From the NCBI RefSeq assembly GCF_933775445.1, contig NC_065878.1, positions 15,697,395 through 15,761,394 on the forward strand: a DNA stretch of 64,000 bases, read 5' to 3'. The translations under genes and the position numbers were made by a program. A model generated the notes under the pieces. That model made no database searches and was not told the DNA's origin. It worked only from the letters and a program-made list of their open reading frames with translations. The stretch is from Argentina anserina (lineage: Eukaryota > Streptophyta > Magnoliopsida > Rosales > Rosaceae). Below, in pieces: positions 11,471 through 21,911 of this stretch. Each line of letters opens with the position of its first letter. The stretch's first letter is position 1.

Positions 11471-12216
11471 TTGCTCTGTTTTTTCCTGGGATTTTTTTTT
11501 CTGTTCGGGTGCGAACTGGGCTGGAATCCTATCCTCTCAGTTGGTTGCCAATTGTTTCTTATTTCCGTGAGATTCTTGCACTGTGTTATCTCAGCGTGCA
11601 GCCTTGTAGAACCGCACTGATACCACGACACCCTCATCTCTTCCTCACGGTCCCGCGCCGGTGTCACTGCATCACTCACGCCGGTACCTCCTGCATGGTC
11701 CTCATCTGCCTTGTTGCAGACTTCCGACCCCTACACGACGCTGTCGCCGTCATCTTCCTCTCCGCAACGGCCTCTCCTCAACGGCCGTCCTCCCGGTCCG
11801 AGAATACCCCGGCGACTTCCTTGGTCTGCCGCCGCTAAAAACAACCTCCGCCGTTTCCGCTGCTTCCTCCCGTCTTGAAAGGGACTTCACATCGCCGCCA
11901 CAAGTCGTGGAGCGCCGCTGCAAATCGGATCGCCGCTGCATCTCGCTGCAAATCCAAAAACCGACCCGGATTCGACCCGCCCGGCCCATCTTACATTCAA
12001 CCTGTCAGACCCGGCCCAATCTAGATCCGACCCGACCAGATCCGACTCGGTCCGCCCGACCCGACCAGATCCGACCCGACCCCGTCAAATCCGACCCGGC
12101 CACCTTTGTCAGAACTGGTGCACCGACGGTGCCCGTGCACCTGCGATAGGTTCATTTCGTTGTTTTTTGTTTTGGTGTTTCCGCTGTATCATTCCTGATT
12201 TTTCATTACTTTTTCA
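11471..12216 (+). other. Copia 5' leader, with a GACCCGA-rich short repeat
   Basis: The untranslated leader between primer site and gag. It is GC-rich; from about 12005 to 12100 it holds imperfect repeats of a GACCCGACCAGATCC-like unit. Open frames here (for example 11661-12149) come from this composition and are not regarded as genes. Confidence 0.7.
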
Positions 12217-15200
12217 ATGGGTTCTGGAGACGAAGCTGATATTCCGAAATTTGAAGTATCTGTCAAGAGTTCTGACAGTGGGTCCTTTGGAGGAACTAAA
12301 CTCAATGGGACTAATTTCCGTAAATGGAAACGACTTATGACGGTTCATCTTCGAGGCATGCACAATATGGGGCATGTAACCGGCGTAACTAAAGCTCCTA
12401 GTCCCGATGATATTATTGCCTACACTAAGTGGGATGACGATGATGGCCTTGTCATGTCCGTCTTGTGGAAAGCTATGAATGACGAGATCATTGATCTGGT
12501 GGAGGCATGCGACACTGCGCAGGCAATATGGCTGACACTTGAAGGTTTATATACTAATGACTCTGATTTCATACAGGTTCATGAGTTAATGTGCACTGCT
12601 TTAGCAATGCAACAAGATGGGCAACCGGTGGCGCAATATTTCACCAAACTTAAAAATATTTGGGCTGAGATCGATATGAAACGTCCCTGCATGATCAAAC
12701 ATCAAGAGGATATTGTTTGGTACCAACGTGAGAAGGAGCTTGAACGAGTCCACCATTTCCTGAAAGGTCTTGATGCAACACATAACAGTGCGAAATGGGA
12801 ATTACTCCGGCAGATCGAACCCCCTGGTCTCATTGCAGCTTTCACATATATCCGTAAGGATGAATGTCACCAGGAAAGCCTTCATCAGCCACAAATTGAC
12901 GTTTCCAGTCTTACTATTCGCGCTAGATCTTCCGCACCACCCCTTCAACATGCCATTTCAGCTCCACCTCATCAACAAGGACCACCACCAGGCTTCGGGA
13001 ATCAGCCCCGCCCTCCTTGCTCCTATTGTCATGATACTAACCATGCTCGTGCGACCTGCTGGAAGTTGTATCCTCACCTTCGACCTAAAAGGCCTCATTC
13101 TCGTCTTCAGGCGAAGGCAGCTATTCAGCTCGTCCCGGAACCTGATGTCTATGGTGTGGTGGGACATGATCATCATACAGCAGGCGGCGCAATACCTTCC
13201 GCATCCATCGCCGGCCGTGGCAAAATTGGTATGGCTTTAAATATTTCTAACTTTGTTGGTGTTGATACTTGGATTATTGATTCGGGTGCATCTGATCATA
13301 TGACTTATGACAAATCTTATTTTACCATATTGTCTCCTCCACCAGTACCCTATGTGACTAATGCTAATGGTGAGGCCTTCCCAGTCTTAGGGAAAGGTTC
13401 AGTTCATATTACTCCCCCAATAGAGCTTCATAATGTGCTCTATGTACCTGTTTTATCTCATCATTTGATATCTGTTCCCCAATTAAACGCTGATGCTAAG
13501 TGCTCTGTCACATTTTTTCCTATGTATGTGATATTTCAGGCTCTTCTCACCGGGGAGTTAATTGGTCGGGGGTATCTGAGGGGCCGGTTGTTTCATCTGG
13601 ATCCGACATATGCTGGGGAAAAACCAGGGGCACAGTCTCGGACCGCTTTAATCTCCACTTCTGACAAGCTAAGTGAAGTTTGGTTATGGCATCGTCGCCT
13701 AGGGCATCCATCCTTTAGTATTATGAAAAAATCTATGCCTACTTTGTTTATTAGTGTGGATGAGTCACTTTTACGGTGTGAGACATGTGTTTTAGGCAAG
13801 AGTCATCGGTCTACTTATTCTCCTAGTACTTCTAATAAACATATTCTTCCTTTCGAATTAATTCACTCTGATGTTTGGGGACCCTCCAAAGAACCTACTG
13901 TATCAGGGATGCGGTATTATGTGTCCTTCATTGATGATTGCACCCGTCTTTCATGGATTGTTCTCCTCAAAACTAAAAATGAGGTTTTTCCAGCTTTTCA
14001 AGCCTTCTATAACATTGTCCAAACACAATATAATGCCACTATTAGAATTCTTCGTTCTGATAATGGGGGTGAATATGTGAACCATGCCTTTCAGGAGTTC
14101 TTTACCAAACACGGAATTGTTCATCAAACAACGTGTCCTTACACACCTGAGCAAAATGGAGTGTCTGAAAGAAAAAATCGTCATTTACTTGATATGGCTC
14201 GGTGTATTCTTTTTAGTACCCATATGCCTCAGTACCTGTGGGGTGATGCTGTTATCACTGCCGCCCACCTCATTAATCGCCTTCCCTCTAGTGTTCTTCA
14301 GGGAAAGGTCCCATACGAGGTACTTGCATCCCATGTCTCCGTACCATTTTTCCATACTCTTCCTGCCCGTGTTTTTGGTTGTGTTGCTTTTGTCCACCTT
14401 CCAAAACACCAGAGGTCTAAGTTGGATGCCCGGGCCATTAAATGTGTGTTTGTTGGGTATGGCGGACATCAGAAAGGGTACCGATGCTATCATCCGCCTA
14501 CCAAGAAGTACTATGTCACCATGGATGTTACTTTCTTTGAGGACATGAGTTATTTTTCCTCTTCCGATACTGCTCTTCGGGGGGAGAATACCTTTTTTGA
14601 AGAGCTGTATCATGGAAAGGGGGAGAAAAGTCAGCTAGAAGATATGGTGACAGGTTCGATTGAGATTACTGATGTATCAGCTACACATGCACCACCAGAT
14701 GATTCTGGTATAGTCACTCCAGAGATTCAAGAACCAGAAGCTGACAGCACAACTGCCCCTCCTGCCTCCCCTGACCAACGTTTCCCTGGTACAGAAGATC
14801 ACTCACTTGAGGTCAGTCATTCTATTGAGGCTAATACTGGTGAAACTAATAGTAGCCAATATGTCTTGCCAAATAGGTCTACTCGAGGTCAGCCAACAAA
14901 AAAATATGAACCTACCCTTCATGCTAAAACTAAGTATCTTGTGGCCAACTTTATGTCTACCAAAAGATTGTCTAAGTCATATGAATCATTTGTGAATCAA
15001 ATTTCTGCTGTATCAATACCTAACAAAGTGCAGGATGCATTGGGAGATCCAAAATGGAAGAAAGCGATGGAGGAAGAGATGGAAGCACTACAGAAGAACA
15101 ATACTTGGGAGCTTGTTTCTCCACCACATGACAAGAAGGCAGTGGGATGTCGTTGGGTGTTTACAGTGAAGCATAATCCAGATGGGTCAGTGAGCCGGTA

Positions 15201-16557
15201 TAAAGCACGCCTAGTAGCAAAAGGGTTCACCCAGACATATGGCATAGACTATGATGAGACATTTGCACCTGTTGCAAAGATGAACACTATTCGGGTATTG
15301 CTCTCTTTTGCTGCTACCTTAAACTGGCCACTTAGACAGTTTGATGTTAAGAATGCATTCCTTCATGGAGAACTTACAGAGGAAGTGTATATGGATCTTC
15401 CTCCTGGATATGTGGTAGCTTCTCCCGATAACTTTGTATGCAGATTGAGGAAGTCTTTGTATGGTCTTAAACAGTCTCCTCGTGCTTGGTTTGGAAGATT
15501 TTCGCAATTCATGAGGAAAATTGGCTACAGGCAGAGTAAATCAGACCACACATTATTTCTCAAACACCAACAAGGGAAGGTAACAGCCTTAATTATATAT
15601 GTTGACGATATGATAGTAACGGGCAATGATACTATTGAGGTGGATAGATTACAGAAGCAGCTAGCCACAGAGTTTGAGATGAAAGACCTAGGTACACTCA
15701 AGTACTTCTTAGGCATTGAGGTAGCCCGGGGAAGTGATGGTATCTATTTGTGTCAGAGGAAGTATATCCTTGATCTGCTAACAGAGACAGGTATGTTAGA
15801 TTGCACTCCAATTGATACTCCTATTGAGCAGAACCATCGGTTAGCAGAATACCAAGATCAAGTGCTCACTGACAAAACTCGTTACCAGAGGCTAGTTGGA
15901 CGCCTGATTTATTTGTCACATACCAGACCAGATGTTGCATATGCAGTAAGTGTAGTGAGTCAGTTCATGCATAACCCTAGTGTGGATCACATGGATGCTG
16001 TTGTGAGAATTTTGAGGTACTTAAAGTCAGCTCCAGGGAGAGGAGTAATGTTTTCTAACCACAACAATATCCTTGAGATTTGTGGCTTCACAGATGCAGA
16101 CTGGGCTGGAAATATTACGGATCGGAGGTCCACGTCAGGGTACTTTACCTTTGTTGGAGGCAACCTTGTTACGTGGAGGAGTAAGAAACAAAATGTGGTA
16201 GCTCGATCTAGTGCTGAAGCAGAATACAGAGGAATGGCTCAGGGAGTGTGCGAGTTGTTATGGCTTAGGAATTTGCTACAAGATTTGGGTGTTAAGCCCA
16301 AATGCGCTATACAGTTGTACTGTGACAACAAGGCAGCTATTGATATTTCACAAAATCCTGTGCAGCATGATCGTACAAAACATGTAGAGGTTGATCGTCA
16401 CTTTATAAAGGAGAAGCTAGACGCTAAGATCATTTGTTTTCCGTTTGTTCCTACAGAAGAACAACTTGCGGATATACTCACAAAAGGAGTGTCTAAGAAG
16501 GTTTTTTATGACTCACTTAGCAAGTTGGGCATGGTTGATATGTATGCGCCAACTTGA
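12217..16557 (+). CDS. Copia gag-pol polyprotein, intact
   Basis: A single 1446-residue frame with no stop or frameshift. Domain order is Gag, protease, integrase, reverse transcriptase, RNase H, which is diagnostic for Ty1/Copia. Seen: a Gag (UBN2-like) region at about 25-230; a CX2CX4HX4C zinc knuckle (Cys268, Cys271, His276, Cys281); protease DSGA at 355-358; a GAG-pre-integrase HHCC region from about 490 (WHRRLGHP); integrase catalytic Asp552, Asp615 and Glu651, the last two separated by 35 residues as expected; reverse transcriptase YVDD at 1128-1131; and RNase H with Asp1293/Asp1295 and a SSAEAEYR segment. The role is to make the virus-like particle, copy the RNA and integrate the cDNA. 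The ATG chosen is the first in the frame after the leader. The Copia lineage was not assigned. Confidence 0.95.
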   Translation: MGSGDEADIPKFEVSVKSSDSGSFGGTKLNGTNFRKWKRLMTVHLRGMHNMGHVTGVTKAPSPDDIIAYTKWDDDDGLVMSVLWKAMNDEIIDLVEACDTAQAIWLTLEGLYTNDSDFIQVHELMCTALAMQQDGQPVAQYFTKLKNIWAEIDMKRPCMIKHQEDIVWYQREKELERVHHFLKGLDATHNSAKWELLRQIEPPGLIAAFTYIRKDECHQESLHQPQIDVSSLTIRARSSAPPLQHAISAPPHQQGPPPGFGNQPRPPCSYCHDTNHARATCWKLYPHLRPKRPHSRLQAKAAIQLVPEPDVYGVVGHDHHTAGGAIPSASIAGRGKIGMALNISNFVGVDTWIIDSGASDHMTYDKSYFTILSPPPVPYVTNANGEAFPVLGKGSVHITPPIELHNVLYVPVLSHHLISVPQLNADAKCSVTFFPMYVIFQALLTGELIGRGYLRGRLFHLDPTYAGEKPGAQSRTALISTSDKLSEVWLWHRRLGHPSFSIMKKSMPTLFISVDESLLRCETCVLGKSHRSTYSPSTSNKHILPFELIHSDVWGPSKEPTVSGMRYYVSFIDDCTRLSWIVLLKTKNEVFPAFQAFYNIVQTQYNATIRILRSDNGGEYVNHAFQEFFTKHGIVHQTTCPYTPEQNGVSERKNRHLLDMARCILFSTHMPQYLWGDAVITAAHLINRLPSSVLQGKVPYEVLASHVSVPFFHTLPARVFGCVAFVHLPKHQRSKLDARAIKCVFVGYGGHQKGYRCYHPPTKKYYVTMDVTFFEDMSYFSSSDTALRGENTFFEELYHGKGEKSQLEDMVTGSIEITDVSATHAPPDDSGIVTPEIQEPEADSTTAPPASPDQRFPGTEDHSLEVSHSIEANTGETNSSQYVLPNRSTRGQPTKKYEPTLHAKTKYLVANFMSTKRLSKSYESFVNQISAVSIPNKVQDALGDPKWKKAMEEEMEALQKNNTWELVSPPHDKKAVGCRWVFTVKHNPDGSVSRYKARLVAKGFTQTYGIDYDETFAPVAKMNTIRVLLSFAATLNWPLRQFDVKNAFLHGELTEEVYMDLPPGYVVASPDNFVCRLRKSLYGLKQSPRAWFGRFSQFMRKIGYRQSKSDHTLFLKHQQGKVTALIIYVDDMIVTGNDTIEVDRLQKQLATEFEMKDLGTLKYFLGIEVARGSDGIYLCQRKYILDLLTETGMLDCTPIDTPIEQNHRLAEYQDQVLTDKTRYQRLVGRLIYLSHTRPDVAYAVSVVSQFMHNPSVDHMDAVVRILRYLKSAPGRGVMFSNHNNILEICGFTDADWAGNITDRRSTSGYFTFVGGNLVTWRSKKQNVVARSSAEAEYRGMAQGVCELLWLRNLLQDLGVKPKCAIQLYCDNKAAIDISQNPVQHDRTKHVEVDRHFIKEKLDAKIICFPFVPTEEQLADILTKGVSKKVFYDSLSKLGMVDMYAPT

Positions 16558-16564
16558 GGGGGAG
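16553..16564 (+). other. Polypurine tract of the Copia element
   Basis: A purine run (GAGGGGGAG) overlaps the stop codon of gag-pol and directly abuts the 3' LTR. This is the expected start site for plus-strand DNA synthesis. Confidence 0.85.
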
Positions 16565-16747
16565 TGTTGGAGTGAGCTGGAAAGAAGTTGTGAGCATGTT
16601 ACTCATGGTGGAACAGTTATGCTTAATTATTAGAGTTAGTGTTAAACAACAGTACAATGTTCTCTCATCTTCACTATAAATAGATAGGTTAGTCTTGTAT
16701 TAATTTATCAAGAAGAATAATCAGTATACAAACCTTTATATTTCAGT
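16565..16747 (+). repeat. 3' LTR of the Copia element
   Basis: 183 bp, identical to the 5' LTR except for a C/T and a G/A difference. Like the 5' LTR it ends in CAGT, followed at once by the GATAA target duplication. Confidence 0.9.
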
Positions 16748-16752
16748 GATAA

Positions 16753-19543
16753 TTCTCATAAAATTGTTGTTAGTGACAACATATACGAACAAGCGAGAAA
16801 GGGGGCACTAGAGATACATTTTCACATGTACAATCTTTTGTTACTTCTATTTTTATTTCAATCCAATTATATATCTATGGAATTTCCTGAAGATTAACAG
16901 AAAAACCTTACAAAATGGGATGCTTATTTCAACCTTCATCTCTTGGAAAGATGGGCTTGGTATTACTCGTTAGTTCATAAAGCTTGCTCATTACAAGACG
17001 GAGTGTGTTTGTTCCAATCAGGATCATCAAGATTATACTCCCACATTTGAGCAACCTTGACTCCCTGGTTGGCTTAAATCCCATTGTTTGGGACACTCAT
17101 TGGTTTCTCCCATCAAATAATCCATTAATCCCTTTCCTTTTCTCATTGGCTTGTCTCGACCAATCTCCCATCTCCATTCTATAAATCAAAAGCAAAAAAC
17201 TCCAAAAGATATTCCCACCTATAAACACAGCTTCTTTCGCTCTGTGATTGCAATAACACGTTTATGTTAGGAAAACAAATTAGTTGACAATTGTTTAGAA
17301 TGAAAATAACTAGTACTATAATCTAAAGCGTTAAACCGTGTGTCCTTTATCCTAATTCTATAAGTTTAGTGCCCACACAATCTAATACCGCCCCACTAAT
17401 CGTGTTTTAAGTGGCTATGAGAGTGCCTAAACCCTAAAATTATACTAGTTGAGGAGTGGCCACTAATGTTCTAAGCTCATTTTTTCCTGTATATAGTTAG
17501 TTGCAGTTACATACATGCATGCATCATCATTTCCACTTAGGTTGAATCATTGTAATAATAACATTATAACAAGATTAAAGCATGCAAATTTATTATGTTT
17601 CTTCTTAATTTTTCTTTTCTTTCAACTAAAGCAACACATAGAAATAGAATATAGAGATAGAAGTTAACTGCCACATCCAATTGATTAGTTGGGTCAAGAT
17701 TAATCCCGATAAAGAGCTTGGAAGCACGATGAAGGGGTCGACGGAGGTTATGAAACTGTTTATAGGGATCAAATGGGACTTTTCTTAGAGCTTTTTCAAC
17801 TTCTCTTGTTATTCTTAGTTCCATTTGCGGTAGAAGTGGTGATGGGGTTATGATGGCTAAGGTTAAGGTAAATGAGTTAGCATGAGTTCGTGACCGGAAG
17901 CGCATATAAAAATCCTAGATCGAAATCGACTCTTCTCTTATTCTTGATGTTATTACATATCTTTTGATGGTTTCTTGACAACTTCCTTTAGAATGACTAG
18001 ATTGCTTGAATCGATTTTGTCATATAGCTTTTCATGTTCAACATATGATTTATATGATTCAACACACGAGACCTTAATTACAAAACCATTTAATTTGGAA
18101 ACAAGTCTTGAATTAGGCTCAATTCATAGCCTAAGCTAGTCGACGGAGCCTATTTCAAGATCAAATACTCATATGGTCTCCTGGGTTCACTACGTACGTA
18201 AGTGATTCACAGGTATATATGAACCCGAGTAACCCAGAAAATTGGCTAATTAGTTCACAATTTTGTAACAATGATGTTGAATTTGCTGGAAAATCAAGAA
18301 CCGTGCAAAAAATGATGAAAATTTTCAATTTGAACAAATAGAAACAAAGGAGCTAGCGAAGCCGTGTCAGGCAGTGCAACAACCAAGTGCACAACAATTG
18401 TAGGTCGCCAACCTATTTGCTTTATCTATAGAAATGTGTTATTCGTGTAATTTCTTTTTCTCGTCGTTCCAATTTCTTTTGAGTTTAGTGTTCCGAAATA
18501 ATATTGAAGTTTCAATACTTCGGGCAGACATATAGAGAGAACAGTAAATATACAACTCTGTCACCCACTAATTACTGTATGTGATTCCCTTCTCTAACAA
18601 ATGCTGACTAATGGTGATATTTTAGTTAGATCGTATATTTTACGCTAGTTTATAGGACTAGTATTGCAGTAAGGAAGGACTTCAAAAACTTCAAATTTCG
18701 GAGTCAAACAATGTACAAAAACATGTGGTATCTCAAGTTTGATTGAAGTTCAAGACTAATATTGTAATATACATGGACTTCAAAACATTCAAATATGTGA
18801 GTCGAGAAATGTACAAAAGCATCGTTCTCTAGACAATGTAGTATGTATGCTGGTGGAGTGGTGGTTTATTTTTCCACACTACACGACTATTTGTTTGATT
18901 ATACAGTAGATCTGCAAATTGCAACACTCTGAAAAAAAAAAATCAAATTGCCAGCATTCTGGTTTTTTGTTTATATGAAGATGTGGGAACATATGCTTCA
19001 ACCGGAGTAATGTAAGTTGATTTGGCTCATCATGATTTAAACTTCAAAAAAGCAATCTCCAGCTCCTTTTCTCATGCTCAAATCAAGTTAATAGATGCAG
19101 CCAAGGGGTAGACGGTCCGATTGGCTTCATCTATGGCCAGAGGTGGATCGAGTGATTGAAATCGGATGGGACTTATACTTTTCAAAAGTTGATGGAGCGA
19201 AAATGAGTTGCAATAGACTGAAAGAAATTACACAAGTCACGGGAGAGAACATAGTGATCTGTACATATATTCATACACTTGGACAAAACAAGAAATTAAA
19301 GAAACATGCCAATATATGCAATTACATAGATGTAAAACATCTATCGATCAGCTAATTACTAAATATGATCCTATAAGTATCTAAAGCTACAAATTCCTCT
19401 TACTAATATATATCCCAGTTTGTAGCTGATTGTGCACTATTTGCTCTCGTTTCACGAAGCGTGCAAATCGTTCAATACAATTTATCAAGCACGACATCAT
19501 AGTGAACATGTGTGACTTATATTTATCTAGAATTATATGTCAG
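16753..19543. other. Intergenic DNA after the Copia insertion
   Basis: The first few hundred bases should be the displaced COX11 3'UTR and downstream DNA. Beyond that no gene was recognised. The longest frame, 113 codons on - at 17564-17905, has no recognised domain or signal peptide. One weak tandem duplication is listed separately. Confidence 0.5.
18656..18850 (+). repeat. Imperfect tandem duplication, period about 98 bp
   Basis: Two diverged copies begin with GACTA at 18656 and 18754 and share the series GGACTTCAAAA, TTCAAAT, GAGTC and AATGTACAAAA in the same order. No coding potential. Confidence 0.55.
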
Positions 19544-20047
19544 TAAGACTGTCAATTCCGATACGACCTGAACACGACTCGAAACTCACACAAAATAAAA
19601 TGAGTTGAACCCGCACGATTAAGAAGCGAATCAACGGCGGTCAATCCATCATAACCCGCTAACACAAAATTAACCCACATGACACGTTTAATAAAAAGTT
19701 GAATTACATTCTATATAAAATACGTGTACATAAGCTATTTAAAGTGGTACATTATATGTATATAATGGTTTAGTAAGTATTTTCTCATTTTGAATTAGAA
19801 TTTTAGGTAATAAATTGATTTTTTTTTTGTGATTCTTGATTCAGTTGAGGTTTTTTTTATCTAAAACTACGGGCAATCTCTATTAAATGAGTTGGAAACG
19901 GGTAATCCGTTTGATAAATATGTTGAGTTTATGTTTAAATTTTTAACACAATTATTAAATTGGTTGAGTTTGAATTTACATTTTATACCACGCGAGATAC
20001 TTTAATCCGACACGAACCTAACCCGATACAAACCATTGACAGCCCTA
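19544..20047. mobile_element. Non-autonomous hAT-like element (504 bp)
   Basis: The left end reads TAAGACTGTCAATTCCG and the right end, on the other strand, TAGGGCTGTCAATGG, both followed by ACGA/CGGGTT-rich subterminal sequence. An 8-bp target duplication is present but diverged: TATGTCAG (19536-19543) against TATGCAAG (20048-20055), 6 of 8 matching. TA(G/A)GGCTGTCAA ends with 8-bp duplications are typical of plant hAT MITEs. The interior is AT-rich and non-coding. Confidence 0.7.
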
Positions 20048-20055
20048 TATGCAAG

Positions 20056-21110
20056 CAAGTGATATCATAGGCTGAGAGGAGCACCCTCACATTGCATGAA
20101 GCACAAATTAAATAAAACCCTGACAATGCGCACACCTTCAAATAATCCCAAAACGAAATAAAAAAAAACAAAAATTGTAACGGGTACACTACCTTAAAAA
20201 CAAACCAAATCTTAAATGTATTACTGGATGTACGTAATGGAGTGACTACAGCTCTGGATTTTGATTATATATTGCCAGTAATATGCTCTAACGTAAACAA
20301 ATTAAAGACCTACAAATGGTAATTTGCACCTTCCAATGTTAACCAACTTCCCCAAAATCTGAGTCCCATCATCCACATCCTGGTTACAACTCCTAAGTTT
20401 GTTCTTTTTTTTTTTTTTTGGAAAAAATCATAAGTTTGTTTGGCTAGAAGAAACTTTGATATATGCACCATGTTTTGGACTCTAGCTTTGAATGGGATCA
20501 CCGGAGAACTCATTGACTCATTACCCTGCTGTGTACTATTCTTTCTTCTCTTCTGAGTCCCATCACTACCTTTTTTCATTCTCATTGGAGCAAACACAGA
20601 CAGTGTAGTACTGAAGAAAGTTTTAAACTTGGAGTCTCTGCAGGGTGGGTCTCAGAGTTTTCTCAGAGCTATAAGACAGTTAATACTTATGGGTCTTGTT
20701 CTAGAACAAGGAAAACTCATCACAGCCTTTCTGAGCTTCTCAAATCTCAAACCATACCAATATGCGTTCTCAAAAAAAAGAAAAGAAAAAGAAAAGAAAG
20801 AGAAAACCATGCCAATATGGCAGTAGTCCATATAAATATTGATGAATATTTATTTAAATTTTCCTTGTAAAATTTACAGTGTGTGATATCATCCATCCAA
20901 TGATCCCATGTCCAAGTGGACCCACTAGCAAGTCAGTGGGGGCCCACAATTTTTTCTCACAACCTTATGAACAACTGTACAACCTAGCTGGTGCAAAGCA
21001 GGAGCCAAAGATTTGCCAAACCCTTTTCTTTTTCCATTATTTGAAGACCAAATTATTCAGAATAAAATCCATGGAATTTAGAGGGAAAAATTAAAAAAAA
21101 TGGCATCCCA
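20056..21110. other. Intergenic DNA upstream of the REC3-like gene
   Basis: No gene was recognised. It contains a poly-T run near 20406-20419 and an AAAAGAAAAG-rich purine stretch near 20771-20805. The last part leads into the promoter at 21116. Confidence 0.5.
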
Positions 21111-21115
21111 CTCTC

Positions 21116-21121
21116 TATAAA
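21116..21121 (+). promoter_or_regulatory. TATA box of the REC3-like gene
   Basis: TATAAA in the context CTCTATAAAAG, followed by a pyrimidine-rich leader with no long frame. A 5'UTR intron is likely: donor TTAG|GTAATC at 21545 and an acceptor at about 21839-21845, with the coding ATG at 21912. Transcript ends are inferred. Confidence 0.55.
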
Positions 21122-21911
21122 AGCCAGAATACTAATTACTCTCAATACTCTGTATAAAGCAGACAAAAAAATTTGGGCATAAAAGGCCAAATGTGTGCTT
21201 CTGACTGTTAAATCTCAACCCTTCCTTCCTTATCACACCCATCTCATCTCTTCCTTCTTCCTCTTCATTGTTATATTGCATCCTAGCTTCTCCCATTATC
21301 CAGACTCTCTGAAGCTCACAAAACTCTTAGAAACCTAGACAGGTCCTTATCCTTCATTCATGCATATCCTAGCTTCTCCATAACAAGCTATGGTTTTCTC
21401 TATGGTTGGTGCAGCTCAGTAGCTCAGTACCTCATACCTATTTATTGCTCTCTGCTTCTTACATACATATATCTTTCAACTTCATTCAGATAGTGCAATA
21501 AAGGCTTTCTCTTTTCTCTCGTCCAATAGTTCCCAGTCACTTAGGTAATCATTACTATGGCTCCTGAGTCTTGTCATGAATACTCTGTTTCCATTTTCAG
21601 AGGGCCTCTGCTATGTTTACTGCTCTCTTTTCCATTTCCCCTTCAATTCAGCTACTTTTAATTTGAGAAATATGTTTTACTAGTCTGTGGTTGGTACTGG
21701 GTTATTTTCTGACTTTTATCCTACTGAGCTTTTGTTTAAAGTAGAAGCACTTTTTGAATATGGCTTGTGCTCTATGAACCTTATCTTTCTCCTTGCGGTA
21801 CTGTACTATTGCTAATTGAGATTGATTATGCTAAAACAGTTTCAGATAGCTATTTGGGAGTGTAATTAAGCGGCTTCAAGCTTAAGCTCATTTGAAACAA
21901 GAAAGCTGAAA

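Larger units (their letters stand above)
11275..16747 (+). mobile_element. Intact Ty1/Copia LTR retrotransposon (5.47 kb)
   Basis: Two 183-bp LTRs (11275-11457 and 16565-16747) flank one complete gag-pol frame. A perfect 5-bp target duplication GATAA lies at 11270-11274 and 16748-16752. The primer-binding site TGGTATCAGAGCA starts immediately after the 5' LTR (11458), as in elements primed by initiator Met-tRNA. A polypurine tract (GAGGGGGAG) ends just before the 3' LTR. The LTRs differ at only two positions, both transitions, so insertion is recent (roughly 0.4 million years at a commonly used plant rate of 1.3e-8 per site per year). Everything needed for autonomous transposition appears present. 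It sits in the 3'UTR of COX11, in the same orientation. Confidence 0.95.

Noticed and set aside
11661..12149. 162-codon frame in front of the Copia gag
   Set aside because: It lies in the GC-rich retrotransposon leader and its C-terminal part simply reads a GACCCGA repeat.
17564..17905. 113-codon minus-strand frame with a RKVPFDPYKQFHN string recalling a CLE peptide
   Set aside because: The CLE consensus needs a Gly-Pro core and a peptide near the C-terminus of a secreted precursor. Here the Gly is missing, the string is central and there is no signal peptide.
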